A DNA stretch of 64,000 bases from Ensifer adhaerens (lineage in GTDB: Bacteria; Pseudomonadota; Alphaproteobacteria; Rhizobiales; Rhizobiaceae). The notes beneath the pieces are model-generated. The model was not told the origin of the DNA, made no database searches, and worked only from the letters and a program-made list of their open reading frames with translations. Shown piece by piece: positions 1 through 9,200 of this stretch; positions within the stretch are counted from its first letter, which is position 1; each line of letters starts with the position of its first letter. The translations under genes were made by a program, and so were the position numbers. The stretch lies in NCBI RefSeq assembly GCF_002940685.1, contig NZ_PNFP01000002.1:248001-312000 (forward strand). Direction: 5' to 3'.

Positions 1-1
1 C

Positions 2-1894
2 GACACGGCCTTCGACGTGACGCTGACGGCCGGCAACAAGGAAGGCAATGCGCCGGCGACCTTCGGCATCTTCGGAACCGCCAACGGCACCAAGATCGCC
101 GCCAGCTACCAGGCGCCCGACATTGCACAGGCGCTGACTGGCAAGGCGATGCTCTTGGAAGCGACGCTCGAAAACCCCGAGACGCGCCTGCTTCTCGGCC
201 AGACGGGCTTTGATCCCCTGCCTTTCGATGCGGATGCCAACGGCATTCTCTCGATCAAGCTGCAAAGCACCGACGGCCCGACGGCCAACGGCACGGTCAC
301 CTTTACCACCGAAAAGACGTCGCTCGCCGCCAAGGGCAACGTCGATCTTTCCCGCGACCATTTCCTCGAAGGTCAGGCCAAGCTGACGCTGCAGACCCAG
401 GATCTCGAGCCTTACCTCCTGCTTCAGGGCGTGGCGCTGCCGCAGATGGGCAGCGGCCTGCCGCTGACGGTCTCGGCCGATGTCGCCGCCACGCCGGAAA
501 CGATCGCGCTGACCACTGTCGAGGGCAAGGCCGACCACAACGGCTTTACCGGCAATCTGACGATCGACCGCAAGACGCCGGGGGCGGCCAGCGGACAGCT
601 GACGCTCGACACGCTCGATCTGGCGTGGCTCGGCGAGGGTGTCCTCGGCCCGATCGAGGATACGAACGGGGCCTTCTCGAAGGGGGCTCTGGCGCAACCT
701 GCCTGGACCGGGCTCAACGTGGCACTGGACGTGCAGGCGCAGAAATTCTGGCCGGGCGTCTACGGCGCGGTCACCAGCTTTGCCGGCAAGATGGAATGGA
801 AGGGCGACGAGATTTCGTTGACCGATGCGACCGGCGACTGGCTGGGCGGCAAGCTCGCCGGGCGGGTGCAGATCGGCAACGCCAACGGTTCGGGCTTCCT
901 GCGTTCGCGCCTGGACGTCAAAGCCGGGGACCTTGGCCAGGCGGGATGGACCCATGCGGGCGCGCCTGTGGCGACCGGGACCTTCGACCTTTCGGTTGCG
1001 CTTGAGGCCTCGGGCGCGACGCCGGAGGCGATGGCGCATTCGGCAAGCGGTTCGGGCACTGCCACCTTCAACGGCATGACGCTTGCCGGGATCAACAGTG
1101 CGGCGCTGCCGCAACTGATCGCAGCGGCCGATGCGCTGAAGACGCAGATCTCGGCGGACGCGATCCGAAGTGCCGCGGAAGCGGCCGTATTTTCCGGCCA
1201 ATCGCTTGTCGGCGTCGTCAAGGCGCCGTTCAGCATTGCCGGCGGGGTGCTCAGAGCGCAGAATGTGACGGCCGGCGACGGTAATGCCGCGATGACCGGC
1301 GAGGCTTCGCTCGACCTTGCGGCGGGCCGTATCGACGCCGGCATCGACCTGACCTTCCGGGCCGGAGACGAGGCGCTTGCGGGCGCCGAACCGCGTGTGC
1401 ACATCGGTTATGCCGGCCTGCTGGACGCACCGGGCGTCGATCTCAACGTTGCCGATCTCGCGAATTTCCTGTCGCTGCGGGCTTTCGAGCGTGAGCGCCG
1501 GCGCGTCGAGATCCTGCAGGCGAACGTGCTGGAGAAGCAGCGACTGCGGCGCGAACTCGCGCTCTACAAGGCGCGGGCCGAGGCAAGGGAACTGGAACGC
1601 AAGCGCGCGGTCGCCGAAGAGCGCCGGCGCGCGGCGGCAACTGCCGAGGCCGCACGCGTCAAGGCGGAGGCCGAAGCGCGGGCAGAAGCGGAACGCAAGG
1701 CAGAGGCGGAGCGCAGGGCCGAGGCGGAGCGACAGGCAGAAGCCGCACGCCGGGCGGCAGAGGCCGTGCGCGGAGCGGGCCAGGGCCAGTCGATCCCGCA
1801 GGCCGGGCCGGATGGCGCGACCGGCGGAGGCGCCGGTGCCACCCCCGGCCAGAAGCTCAACTTCGACGTTCTGCCCGACGTTACGGTGCAATAG
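2..1894 (+). CDS. AsmA family protein, C-terminal part (5' end outside window)
   Basis: The reading frame is open from the first bases, so the true start lies upstream; the in-frame GTG at 17 is not a convincing start. The visible ~630 residues show the repetitive short-strand pattern of AsmA-like inner-membrane/periplasmic proteins, which take part in outer-membrane lipid and protein homeostasis. From about residue 490 the character changes to a long Arg/Glu/Ala-rich segment of roughly 100 residues with repeated RAEAE-type units, which should form a charged helix or coiled coil. A Gly/Ala/Pro linker and a short tail follow. Family assignment is moderate; the exact substrate cannot be read. 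The following gene is on the same strand after ~380 bases. Confidence 0.7.
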   Translation, partial: DTAFDVTLTAGNKEGNAPATFGIFGTANGTKIAASYQAPDIAQALTGKAMLLEATLENPETRLLLGQTGFDPLPFDADANGILSIKLQSTDGPTANGTVTFTTEKTSLAAKGNVDLSRDHFLEGQAKLTLQTQDLEPYLLLQGVALPQMGSGLPLTVSADVAATPETIALTTVEGKADHNGFTGNLTIDRKTPGAASGQLTLDTLDLAWLGEGVLGPIEDTNGAFSKGALAQPAWTGLNVALDVQAQKFWPGVYGAVTSFAGKMEWKGDEISLTDATGDWLGGKLAGRVQIGNANGSGFLRSRLDVKAGDLGQAGWTHAGAPVATGTFDLSVALEASGATPEAMAHSASGSGTATFNGMTLAGINSAALPQLIAAADALKTQISADAIRSAAEAAVFSGQSLVGVVKAPFSIAGGVLRAQNVTAGDGNAAMTGEASLDLAAGRIDAGIDLTFRAGDEALAGAEPRVHIGYAGLLDAPGVDLNVADLANFLSLRAFERERRRVEILQANVLEKQRLRRELALYKARAEARELERKRAVAEERRRAAATAEAARVKAEAEARAEAERKAEAERRAEAERQAEAARRAAEAVRGAGQGQSIPQAGPDGATGGGAGATPGQKLNFDVLPDVTVQ

Positions 1895-2273
1895 CCGGCG
1901 ATCACTTCTCAAGCATCACGGTTCCGGCGCTCAGCGACCGGAGGGAGCGCCGTCGTTTGCGCATGCGAACGCCCGTGCCGTGATCCGTTCCATCGATGGC
2001 GACGCCTTCACACTACGACGTGCCTGGCGGCGGGCCGGCGTCAGGCCGGTTCCCTCGGCATAGTGGCGAAAAAGGGGGATCGGCAGAGTTTTAACGAATT
2101 CTGAAGCACATATTCCACCATTGAGCTCTAAATTAGCGATTTGCACTGAATGAGGCAGGGGGATGCGGCTTGCGAGCCGCGTTTTCGTTCGGCGCATGGG
2201 AACGATGACGTTGACCGCTCCGGAGCCACCCGAGCGGAGGCGCCGCCGTCTGCTGAGGGGGCAATGATCAGAG
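1895..2273. other. intergenic region, no gene recognised
   Basis: About 380 bases between the AsmA-like gene and the TadG-like gene. The stretch from about 2085 to 2150 is clearly richer in A/T than the flanking genes and probably holds the promoter of the downstream gene. Open frames here overlap the next gene out of frame and look spurious. I see no convincing hairpin terminator. Confidence 0.4.
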
Positions 2274-3608
2274 ATGCGCTACCATATGAAGGAGACGGCC
2301 GCTCGTATCCTTGGGGACGAGAACGGCAACTTTACCGTCCTGACCGCGCTGATCGCGGTGCCGCTGCTGGGCGCCGCGTCGATCGCCATCAACCTGGCGC
2401 GCATGAACCTGGAGGCCGCCAAGATGCAGGCGGCGCTCGATGCGGCCGCGTTCTCCGCGGTCAAATCCTACGGCGAGGGTGAGACCGAGGCCGGCGCCAG
2501 GGATCTGGCCAACAATGTCTTCCTCGCGAATTTCGGCCTGCCGGAGATCGTCGATCCGGTCACCCCGGAAAGTGGCGTGTCGGTGGCGGCCGGGCCGATC
2601 CAGGTCGCCTTCGGCGCTGCCGGCGTCGAGACCACGGCGACGGCCGCTTACGCGCTGACATACAATCCGCTCTTCTTCGGGCTGCGACCCTATACGATCG
2701 GCCGGGAAAGCGTCGCTGCACGCATGCCCGGGCGGGAGGCCTGCATCCTGGCGCTGCACCCGACGGCAAGCCGGGCCTTCGAGGTCAGCGGTGGGGCGAG
2801 TGTCGATACATCAGGCTGCACGATCACATCCAACTCGACCGATACGCAATCGATCTATCTCAGCGGCTCGGCCACGCTCAAGGCGGAATGTCTCTATGCC
2901 GCCGGCAAGGTGTCGGCGACGCTCGCCAATCTGGCGCTTGCCTGCGGCCATGCCGTGGAGGACGTGGCGCCGCTTGCCGACCCATTCCGGTCAAAGAAGA
3001 TGCCGGCGACGGCAGGTTGGGTGAGCCTTGCCGGATGCGGGCAGAACTTCGTCGGCGGCGGTGGCGGCAATGGGGACTGCAACGGCACCGGCAAGACGCC
3101 GAACAATGCGCCCGACAGCTACCGTGTCGAGCTGAAGCCCGGCACCTATGGTAGCCTCGAAATCAAGGGCAAGGTTCTTCTCCGGCCGGGCAACTACATC
3201 GTCGATGGCGGCAATCTGAAGTTTACCAGTCAGTCGGTGGTGACGGCGGACGGGGTTACCTTCTTCCTCCTGAACGGCGCCCAGCTCGACATTCACGGTG
3301 GCGCTACCTTCCACGTCAGCGCGCCGACGACAGGCGACTGGGCCGGATTCTCGATCGTCGCCGGCCGCAACAACACGGCGACCGCCACCATCAACGGCAA
3401 CAGCGCCTCGTCGCTCGCCGGCATCATCTACATGCCGGCGTCGCGCGAGATCCAGTATGCCGGCAATGGCGTCACCGGAGGCGAATGCGTGCGGGTCGTC
3501 GCCCAGGAGATCACCATGATCGGCAACAGCAGCTTCAAGCTGGATTGCAAGGCGGTGCTCGCCAACACCACCATCAACAATCCCGGCGCAATCCGTCTGG
3601 TCCGATGA
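2274..3608 (+). CDS. TadE/TadG-like pilus-assembly protein
   Basis: A 444-residue protein whose first 60 residues match the TadE/TadG-like N-terminus: a polar start containing GDENGNFTVLTALIAVPLL, one hydrophobic segment, then an amphipathic helix rich in Ala (LEAAKMQAALDAAAFSAV). This N-terminus anchors pilus-associated proteins in the inner membrane. The rest is Gly/Asn/Thr-rich with regularly spaced short strands from about residue 280 to 440, consistent with a beta-helix-like exported domain; cysteines at several positions could form disulfides. ATG 2274 is preceded by a GAGGGGG stretch; ATG 2264 is in another frame. No other tad/cpa genes lie in the window, so it is an isolated copy. Confidence 0.75.
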   Translation: MRYHMKETAARILGDENGNFTVLTALIAVPLLGAASIAINLARMNLEAAKMQAALDAAAFSAVKSYGEGETEAGARDLANNVFLANFGLPEIVDPVTPESGVSVAAGPIQVAFGAAGVETTATAAYALTYNPLFFGLRPYTIGRESVAARMPGREACILALHPTASRAFEVSGGASVDTSGCTITSNSTDTQSIYLSGSATLKAECLYAAGKVSATLANLALACGHAVEDVAPLADPFRSKKMPATAGWVSLAGCGQNFVGGGGGNGDCNGTGKTPNNAPDSYRVELKPGTYGSLEIKGKVLLRPGNYIVDGGNLKFTSQSVVTADGVTFFLLNGAQLDIHGGATFHVSAPTTGDWAGFSIVAGRNNTATATINGNSASSLAGIIYMPASREIQYAGNGVTGGECVRVVAQEITMIGNSSFKLDCKAVLANTTINNPGAIRLVR

Positions 3609-3680
3609 CCAAGGGACGCGTCTTGCCATCGGGGTGGCCGGCGGCGCGATGGCCGGCTTGCCCCGCGATGCGGTCTGCCT

Positions 3681-4469
3681 TCAGAAGCGGATGGAAAGTC
3701 CGAGGATCGGGCCCTGCTGCACCACGTCGAAGATGAAGCCGTCATTGTCGTAGTCGACGCCAAGGGCCCGATAGCCGGCAATCGCCGAGATCGTGTCGTT
3801 GAAACGGTAGCCGAGGCCAAGGCCGACGTCCCAGTCGATGTCGGCGCCGCCGCCGCCGACCATGCCCCAGCCGGTCAGGTAGATCTCCGGGGTGAAGAAA
3901 TAGTTGCCGCGCACGCCCACCATGCCGTCGACCCAGGTCTTGCTGTCACTGCGGCTGACACCGTCGAGCGGGCCGCCCTGGAAGGATATGGTGGTGTCGA
4001 CGGACCAGACCTTTACGCCGCCGACGACATCGAGATGCGATTGCTGATCTTCAAACACCGTGTAGCCAACGCCGATGAGGCCGGCGAAGGTCTCGGATTC
4101 CACATCGACCGTATCGGTGAGGATGCCGCGCGCTTCGCCGTCGCCGGAGAGTTTCGTGTAGATGAGGTCGCCAAAGATGCTGAACCGGTCCTTGCGCGCC
4201 TCGACGATTGCCATGGCGGCGAAATCGAGATTGCTCCAGATGTCGCTGAAACTGGAGTCGATATGAACGGTCGGAAGCCCGAATTGCGCGGTGTCGCCCG
4301 ACAGGCCCGCCATCCAGAAATAGGGCGCGAAGGTGAATTGCCAGCCGCTTTCGGTTTCTTCCACGGGGGCCGCGGGGGCCATCAGCGGCGTGATATCGGC
4401 CGCATGAACAGGCAGAAAGGGAACCAGGCTCAGGCAGGCCGCAAGGCCCAGTCGCGTAGAGATACTCAT
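3681..4469 (-). CDS. outer-membrane beta-barrel protein
   Basis: 262 residues with a clear Sec signal peptide (MSISTRLGLAACLSLVPFLPVHAA, split about residue 24) followed by alternating hydrophobic strands with aromatic ends, and a terminal phenylalanine (LGLSIRF), the usual signal for the outer-membrane insertion machinery. Strand-like repeats such as GLIGVGYTVF and GLGLGYRFND suggest an 8- to 12-strand barrel of the OmpA-like/opacity-protein type. The start is supported by GGGAGG eight bases upstream. The function is unknown; in rhizobia such proteins are surface components. It is convergent with the TadG-like gene. Confidence 0.75.
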   Translation of the reverse strand: MSISTRLGLAACLSLVPFLPVHAADITPLMAPAAPVEETESGWQFTFAPYFWMAGLSGDTAQFGLPTVHIDSSFSDIWSNLDFAAMAIVEARKDRFSIFGDLIYTKLSGDGEARGILTDTVDVESETFAGLIGVGYTVFEDQQSHLDVVGGVKVWSVDTTISFQGGPLDGVSRSDSKTWVDGMVGVRGNYFFTPEIYLTGWGMVGGGGADIDWDVGLGLGYRFNDTISAIAGYRALGVDYDNDGFIFDVVQQGPILGLSIRF

Positions 4470-4734
4470 GAAACGCCTCCCGCTGTGCAGTTCCCAGGAA
4501 AACCACTTGCGCGTTTTCCGTTCGGTCCCGCTTACTCTCAGAGCTATGCGTGTCGACGGCAGAAGCCGCCGCCTCCAACACAGTGATCATTATATAAGCG
4601 ATGACGAAAACAACCGATTTCGACCGATAGTGGAATCCGGGGCAGACGAAATGGCTGCTGCTGTTGCATGCGCCACACAGTCACGCGGTCTGGCTCAGCC
4701 GTATCTGGCCGTGATCGCCGGTATTGCTTCGGGG

Positions 4735-4974
4735 TCAGCGCGGCTCGGAAGAGGGGGCGGCAGATAGCTTCGACTTCAGCCATTCGAGCACGTGGACCCG
4801 CAGCGCCGAAGAGAGGTTGCTGTCGGGCGTGCGCTGGTCGTCGATCTCGGCGATCAGTTGCGCAAGGGGGATCGCCCGCGCCTCGGCGATCGCCTTCAGT
4901 TCATGCCAGAAGGCATCTTCGAGCGAGAAGCTGGTGCGGTGGCCGTGGAGCGTCGCGGAGTGCTTACGGATCAT
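4735..4974 (-). CDS. ribbon-helix-helix domain protein
   Basis: A 79-residue protein of the short RHH_4 type. The motif HGHRTSFSLEDAFWHELKAIA at residues 10-30 gives the beta-strand and first helix of the ribbon-helix-helix fold, and LAQLIAEIDDQR the second helix. Such proteins bind DNA as dimers. It is the last gene of a same-strand run sspB, DUF4169, this gene, an arrangement I recognise from other rhizobia, where the three genes lie near fumC. No target can be read from the sequence. Confidence 0.8.
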   Translation of the reverse strand: MIRKHSATLHGHRTSFSLEDAFWHELKAIAEARAIPLAQLIAEIDDQRTPDSNLSSALRVHVLEWLKSKLSAAPSSEPR

Positions 4975-5065
4975 CGCCCGGCCTTACAAAAATGATTCAA
5001 GGAGTTGGCGTTTCGATTCCGGACGTTGCCGCAAGTCCTTGCTCCGGAATCGCTTTTGGCTGGGC

Positions 5066-5278
5066 TCAGTCCTTGCCGGCGTCGCCTTCGTCTGCGGCAG
5101 GGCGCTCGATGCGGCCCTGATCGAGGCGGCTGTCCGCCTTGTCGTTCAGCGCCTTCGTCAGGGATTTTTCGGCCTTGGTGCGGCCGAAGGAGATGCGGTT
5201 CTGCTCGGCCTGCTTTTCCTTTTCCGTGCGCTCGCGGCGCTTGCGGAACTGGCGCAGATTGACGACATCGCCGGTCAT
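5066..5278 (-). CDS. DUF4169 family protein
   Basis: 70 residues, strongly charged. The N-terminus MTGDVVNLRQFRKRRERTEK and the following NRISFGRTKAEK are the hallmark of DUF4169, a small alphaproteobacterial family of unknown function that keeps company with sspB-like and ribbon-helix-helix genes. There is no membrane segment or signal peptide. An AAGGAG ribosome binding site lies upstream of ATG. It sits between sspB (upstream, 150 bases away) and the ribbon-helix-helix gene. Confidence 0.8.
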   Translation of the reverse strand: MTGDVVNLRQFRKRRERTEKEKQAEQNRISFGRTKAEKSLTKALNDKADSRLDQGRIERPAADEGDAGKD

Positions 5279-5427
5279 GGTCCGAGGCTCCTTAAGGCGC
5301 GGCGCGATCCGTCAGATTCGCTCCGTGCGCTTGAAGTTATCGATTTGTCGCATGTCGTTCTCGCAAAACCGCTGCGCAACATGCTCTCGCCTTGCGCGTC
5401 CGCCTGGACACGCAAGGCGGCGCTGTA

Positions 5428-5940
5428 TCAGTTCTTCTTGCGGAAGGAATCGAGCGAGACGACGGAGCCGCCGCCATTCTTCGGCTCGGTGGGCTTGTCG
5501 TCCTTTGCCGCGGTCTCGGCATTTTCCTCAGGCACCGGGTAGGCGGTGATCTCAGCCGATTCCTGTTCTTCTTCCTCGCCGGCGGCCACGTCGAACTCCA
5601 GCTCGAAATTGACCGAGGGATCGTAGAAACCGCGAATCGCGTTGAACGGAATGACCAGCCGCTCGGGCGTGTCGGAGAAGGAAAGGCCGATTTCGAAGCC
5701 GGCTTCGGTCACCTTCAGCTCCCAGAACTGGTGCTGGACGACGATCGTCATCTGCTCCGGATATTTCGCCTTGAGATGCTGCGAGATGCGTACGCCGGGC
5801 GCGCCGGTGAGGAAGGTGATGAAGAAATGGTGCTCGCCCGGCAGGTGGCCGGTGGTCGCGACCTCAGACAGAACCTTGCGGATGACGCTGCGGAGCGCGT
5901 CCTGTGCCAGAATGTCGTAGCGGATATGGTCCTGGCCCAT
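5428..5940 (-). CDS. sspB: SspB family ClpXP adaptor protein
   Basis: 170 residues from MGQDHIRYDILAQDALR; the frame stays open 33 codons further upstream, but the GAGGAAAG site in front of ATG 5940 and the conserved N-terminus favour this start. The SspB-like core (residues 10-120: HHFFITFLT, PGVRISQHLKAKYP, MTIVVQHQFWEL) forms the groove that binds ssrA tags. The acidic and variable tail ends in VVSLDSFRKKN, the type of C-terminal peptide that docks on ClpX. It delivers tmRNA-tagged proteins to ClpXP. The gene lies ~145 bases downstream of, and on the same strand as, the tmRNA gene that makes those tags. Confidence 0.88.
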   Translation of the reverse strand: MGQDHIRYDILAQDALRSVIRKVLSEVATTGHLPGEHHFFITFLTGAPGVRISQHLKAKYPEQMTIVVQHQFWELKVTEAGFEIGLSFSDTPERLVIPFNAIRGFYDPSVNFELEFDVAAGEEEEQESAEITAYPVPEENAETAAKDDKPTEPKNGGGSVVSLDSFRKKN

Positions 5941-6084
5941 GAGCGTCCCGTCTTTCCTCGAACTCAATCTTACTTGTCTGCTGCCGGCGCGACGTCTTGC
6001 CGTCGGCTTTTCATTGCCCGTCTGAAGCAGACGAGTCAATTATTCAAGCATCTATAGACCATTTCGAAGCGGGGGAGAAGGTGA

Positions 6085-6395
6085 AGGCTTCTGTTGCCAG
6101 GTGCCTTCGGACCCCGCCTTACGGTGCTACCCGGAAGGACTTGATTTGAAGTGTCGCACCGCGATTAAGCAGCGAGACGTGCTTCAGCATAGTTGTCGTT
6201 TGCAACTATAAGTTTAGCCCGATAACGGTGGTACAATGCCGAGCAAAAAGTCGATCTTTACGCCCTTGTCGATCCTATTTCGCCCCCATCAAAAGCCGAT
6301 CGGAAGAGATCGGTTTTTGGTGGAGGCGCCGGGTACCGCCCCCGGGTCCAATGGGTTTATTTCATCGCCCGTTTATTGCCATAGCCGCCCGAAGA
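6085..6395 (-). ncRNA. ssrA: transfer-messenger RNA, permuted two-piece (alphaproteobacterial) form
   Basis: Read on the minus strand, the gene starts with an acceptor piece ending CGCCTCC-A-CCA (6328 down to 6318), preceded by a 5-bp T-arm-like stem CCGGG/CCCGG with a 7-base loop. An intervening segment (6317-6288) with a CCGATC/GATCGG hairpin follows. The coding piece then begins GGGGGCG at 6287, which pairs with CGCCTCC to give a 7-bp acceptor stem whose third pair is G-U, the alanyl-tRNA synthetase identity element. The tag frame (6203 down to 6165) reads ANDNYAEARLAA then TAA. tmRNA rescues stalled ribosomes and tags the product for proteolysis. Outer ends are approximate. The DNA on the other strand codes for nothing recognisable. 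Confidence 0.93.
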
Positions 6396-6583
6396 CGGCA
6401 CCGTTCATATAGGTCTTTCCGGCGTCCAAGAAAAGGGGGATGTGTCGGATATATGACTTTCTCCCGGGCGGCGCGGCGCTCAACTGCCTTGACTTGCCCG
6501 GCATCCATGAAAAACTCCCGCTGCTCCCACGCGGCCGGCGTAATCCGGCCGCCGTTTCGAAAAACAGACAAGCTGGAGGCATC

Positions 6584-6892
6584 ATGACGGACTACCTCGC
6601 AGACGTGCAGAAATACGACAGCGGCGCCGACGAAGCGATCGTGAACAAGATCGTGCGTCATCTCGGCATCGCGCTGCGCAACAAGGATTCCTCGCTCGTT
6701 TCGGCGACCGATCCGAAGGAGCTTGAGCGGGTCAGGGAAAAATGGTGCGAGAAGAAGCTCGGCATCAGCGGTGCGGACGCGGACAAGGCGATCGAGGCCA
6801 CCGTCAAGGCGATGTCGGCCGACCGGTCGAAATCGCGCGTTACCTTCTACTATCTGGTGGCGAAGAACCTCGGCAAGCTGCAGACCTTGTAA
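6584..6892 (+). CDS. DUF2853 family protein
   Basis: 102 residues starting MTDYLADVQKYDSGADEAIV, soluble and mostly helical, matching DUF2853, a conserved family of unknown function that is common in alphaproteobacteria. TGGAGG six bases before ATG 6584 fixes the start, although the frame is open further upstream. The end (FYYLVAKNLGKLQTL) is typical for the family. After the stop a short perfect repeat ATTATC-CGG-GATAAT (6904-6918) may serve as a weak terminator or an operator for thyA. Confidence 0.8.
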   Translation: MTDYLADVQKYDSGADEAIVNKIVRHLGIALRNKDSSLVSATDPKELERVREKWCEKKLGISGADADKAIEATVKAMSADRSKSRVTFYYLVAKNLGKLQTL

Positions 6893-6991
6893 ACTCCCGC
6901 CGAATTATCCGGGATAATCCGCCCTTGGTCATTGGTTCGCCGCCGGCTTCGTCCTAAATTTGAGGAAAGTACGAATCGGCGGCGCCAGACC

Positions 6992-7786
6992 ATGCAGCAA
7001 TATCTCGACCTTCTCGACCATGTGATGACCAACGGATCCGACCGGGGCGATCGGACGGGAACGGGCACGCGCTCGGTCTTTGGCCACCAGATGCGCTTCG
7101 ACCTCTCCGAGGGCTTCCCGGTGCTGACGACCAAGAAGCTGCACCTGCGCTCGATCATCCATGAACTGCTGTGGTTCCTGAAGGGCGATACCAACATTCG
7201 CTACCTCAAGGAAAACGGCGTCACCATCTGGGACGAGTGGGCCGACGAGAACGGCGACCTCGGCCCGGTCTACGGCTACCAGTGGCGCTCCTGGCCGGCG
7301 CCGGACGGGCGCCATATCGACCAGATCGTCGGTCTGGTCGAAAGCCTGAAGACCAACCCGAATTCGCGCCGGCACATCGTTTCGGCCTGGAACCCGGCGC
7401 TGGTCGACGAGATGGCGCTGCCGCCCTGCCATTGCCTGTTCCAGTTCTACGTCTCCGACGGCAAGCTCTCCTGCCAGCTTTACCAGCGCTCGGCAGACAT
7501 CTTCCTCGGCGTGCCGTTCAACATCGCCTCCTACGCACTCCTGACGATGATGGTGGCGCAGGTGACGGGCCTGAAACCCGGTGATTTCGTGCACACGCTC
7601 GGCGACGCGCATATCTACCACAACCACTTCGAACAGGCCCGCCTGCAGCTCACCCGCACGCCGAAGGCGCTGCCGCGGATGGAGATCAATCCTCAGGTGA
7701 AGGACCTGTTTTCTTTCCGCTTCGAAGACTTTACGCTCGTCGGCTACGAAGCCGATTCAACCATCAAGGCGCCGATTGCCGTCTGA
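6992..7786 (+). CDS. thyA: thymidylate synthase
   Basis: 264 residues, exactly the length of the E. coli enzyme. It converts dUMP to dTMP using methylene-tetrahydrofolate in the cytoplasm. The catalytic cysteine is C146 in [14 protein letters not shown]; the RTGTGT phosphate-binding segment is at 21-26 and the folate/dUMP-binding [10 protein letters not shown] segment follows. The ending (KAPIAV) is the normal one. The start at MQQYLDLL gives the family length; in-frame codons upstream do not resemble the family. It is followed by a GST gene and folA, and folA regenerates the folate that ThyA oxidises, so the grouping is functional. Confidence 0.97.
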   Translation: MQQYLDLLDHVMTNGSDRGDRTGTGTRSVFGHQMRFDLSEGFPVLTTKKLHLRSIIHELLWFLKGDTNIRYLKENGVTIWDEWADENGDLGPVYGYQWRSWPAPDGRHIDQIVGLVESLKTNPNSRRHIVSAWNPALVDEMALPPCHCLFQFYVSDGKLSCQLYQRSADIFLGVPFNIASYALLTMMVAQVTGLKPGDFVHTLGDAHIYHNHFEQARLQLTRTPKALPRMEINPQVKDLFSFRFEDFTLVGYEADSTIKAPIAV

Positions 7787-7992
7787 TCCGGGCGGTCCAG
7801 CCGACGCAGCAGGCCGCAATCGGGCTGTCGGGTGGCTGGCCGGCGTGGCGAGGTCGCCGGCGCATTGCCCGCCTGTTGATGCGCCGCGTGCGGCCCCGTG
7901 ACGGATGGGGTGTGCAGGAACGGCGCAAAGCCGCTGGGCGGCAGATGCAGCGGAGGGCCTTGCCGGGGAGGGCGGCCTTCGAGGAGGTATTG

Positions 7993-8598
7993 ATGCTCAC
8001 ATTGATTCATGCGCCGCTTTCCCGCTCGTCGCGCATCGTCTGGCTGCTCGAGGAACTGGGCGCGGAATACGAGATCCGCTACGTCTCCATCCGCCGCTGG
8101 GATGGCTCCGGCGCACCCGACGACAGCAATCCGCACCCGCACAAACAGGTGCCGGCGCTCATCCACAACGGGACGGTGATCTGGGAGTCGGCGGCGGTCG
8201 TGCAGTATCTCACCGATCTTTATCCCGATTGCAGCCTGGGGCGCCCGCCGGGGCATAAGGAGCGCGGCGCCTATCTTTCCTGGCTTGCCTATTATGCCGG
8301 GGTGATCGAGCCGACGGCGCTCGCCCACATCTCCGGCGCCACCATCAACAATCCGGCGCAGGCGCGGCTCTACAGCGAAATGTGCGCCCATGTGATCGAC
8401 GTGCTCACCCGCCGGACCTATCTGCTCGGCGAAACCATGAGTGCTGCCGACCTGCTTCTGGCAAGCGCGCTGCAGTGGATGCGCAAGATCCTTCCCGAAA
8501 GCACGGTGGTCGATCGCTACATTCGCGTCGTGACCGACCGGGCGGCCTATGACCGGGCGCGCGAAATCGACAGCAAGCCGCAGGGTTTCCATGACTGA
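7993..8598 (+). CDS. glutathione S-transferase family protein
   Basis: 201 residues. The N-terminal thioredoxin-like domain (1-75) has MLTLIHAPLSRSSRIVWLLEELG and the HKQVPALIHNGTVIWESAAVVQYL segment with the cis-proline (VPAL) and the glutathione-contacting ES pair. The C-terminal helical domain carries GETMSAADLLLASAL, the capping-box type motif. The start at 7993 is set by GAGGAGG directly upstream. The gene ends inside the start region of folA (stop overlaps its first ATG), suggesting cotranslation with folA. The substrate is unknown. Confidence 0.88.
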   Translation: MLTLIHAPLSRSSRIVWLLEELGAEYEIRYVSIRRWDGSGAPDDSNPHPHKQVPALIHNGTVIWESAAVVQYLTDLYPDCSLGRPPGHKERGAYLSWLAYYAGVIEPTALAHISGATINNPAQARLYSEMCAHVIDVLTRRTYLLGETMSAADLLLASALQWMRKILPESTVVDRYIRVVTDRAAYDRAREIDSKPQGFHD

Positions 8599-9145
8599 AA
8601 AGAGTTCCATGACCGAGACGAAGACCAACCATCCGAAGATATCGATCGTCGTTGCCGTTGCCGCCAACGGCGTCATCGGTCGCGACGGCGATCTGCCCTG
8701 GCGGCTTTCAACCGACCTCAAGCGCTTCAAGGCGCTGACGATCGGCAAGCCCGTGATCATGGGGCGCAAGACCTGGGCGTCGCTCGGGCGGCCGCTGCCC
8801 GGCCGCTTGAACATCGTCATCACCCGCAACGCCGATTTCGTCGCCGACGGCGCAAGCGTCGTGCCGTCGCTCGACGCCGCGATCGCGCTTGCGGGCCGTG
8901 AAGCGGCGGCGGCGGGCGTGGACGAAATCTGCGTGATCGGTGGCGGCGAGATCTATCGCCAGTCGATCGCGCAGGCCGATGTCCTGCATGTGACCGAAGT
9001 GCAGGCGACGGTGGATGGCGATACGCGCTTTCCCGATATCGATCCCGAGCGCTTCGAGAAGGTGTTCGAAGAGGATCTGCCGCAGGGCGAAAAGGACAGC
9101 CACGCCATGCATTTCGTCACCTACAGGCGGCGTGCGACAGCCTGA
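8591..9145 (+). CDS. folA: dihydrofolate reductase
   Basis: 184 residues from ATG 8591; ATG 8609 (MTETKTNH) is a possible alternative start. It reduces dihydrofolate to tetrahydrofolate with NADPH. Family motifs are ISIVVAVAANGVIGRDGDLPWRL (active-site loop, with the conserved Trp and the acidic Asp), VIMGRKTWASLGRPLPGR (cofactor and folate contacts) and ICVIGGGEIYRQSI (NADPH-binding GG pair). The ending SHAMHFVTYRRR is usual. It overlaps the GST gene by eight bases and lies close behind thyA, its metabolic partner. Confidence 0.96.
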   Translation: MTEKSSMTETKTNHPKISIVVAVAANGVIGRDGDLPWRLSTDLKRFKALTIGKPVIMGRKTWASLGRPLPGRLNIVITRNADFVADGASVVPSLDAAIALAGREAAAAGVDEICVIGGGEIYRQSIAQADVLHVTEVQATVDGDTRFPDIDPERFEKVFEEDLPQGEKDSHAMHFVTYRRRATA

Positions 9146-9200
9146 CGCGGCGGATCGTCAACTATTTTGAACCATTTACGGTGAACTCGGGTCTATCGCG

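Noticed and set aside
6362-6661. 99-codon minus-strand frame and similar frames around the tmRNA gene
   Set aside because: They overlap the start of ssrA and the DUF2853 gene and have no support; the region is explained by tmRNA.
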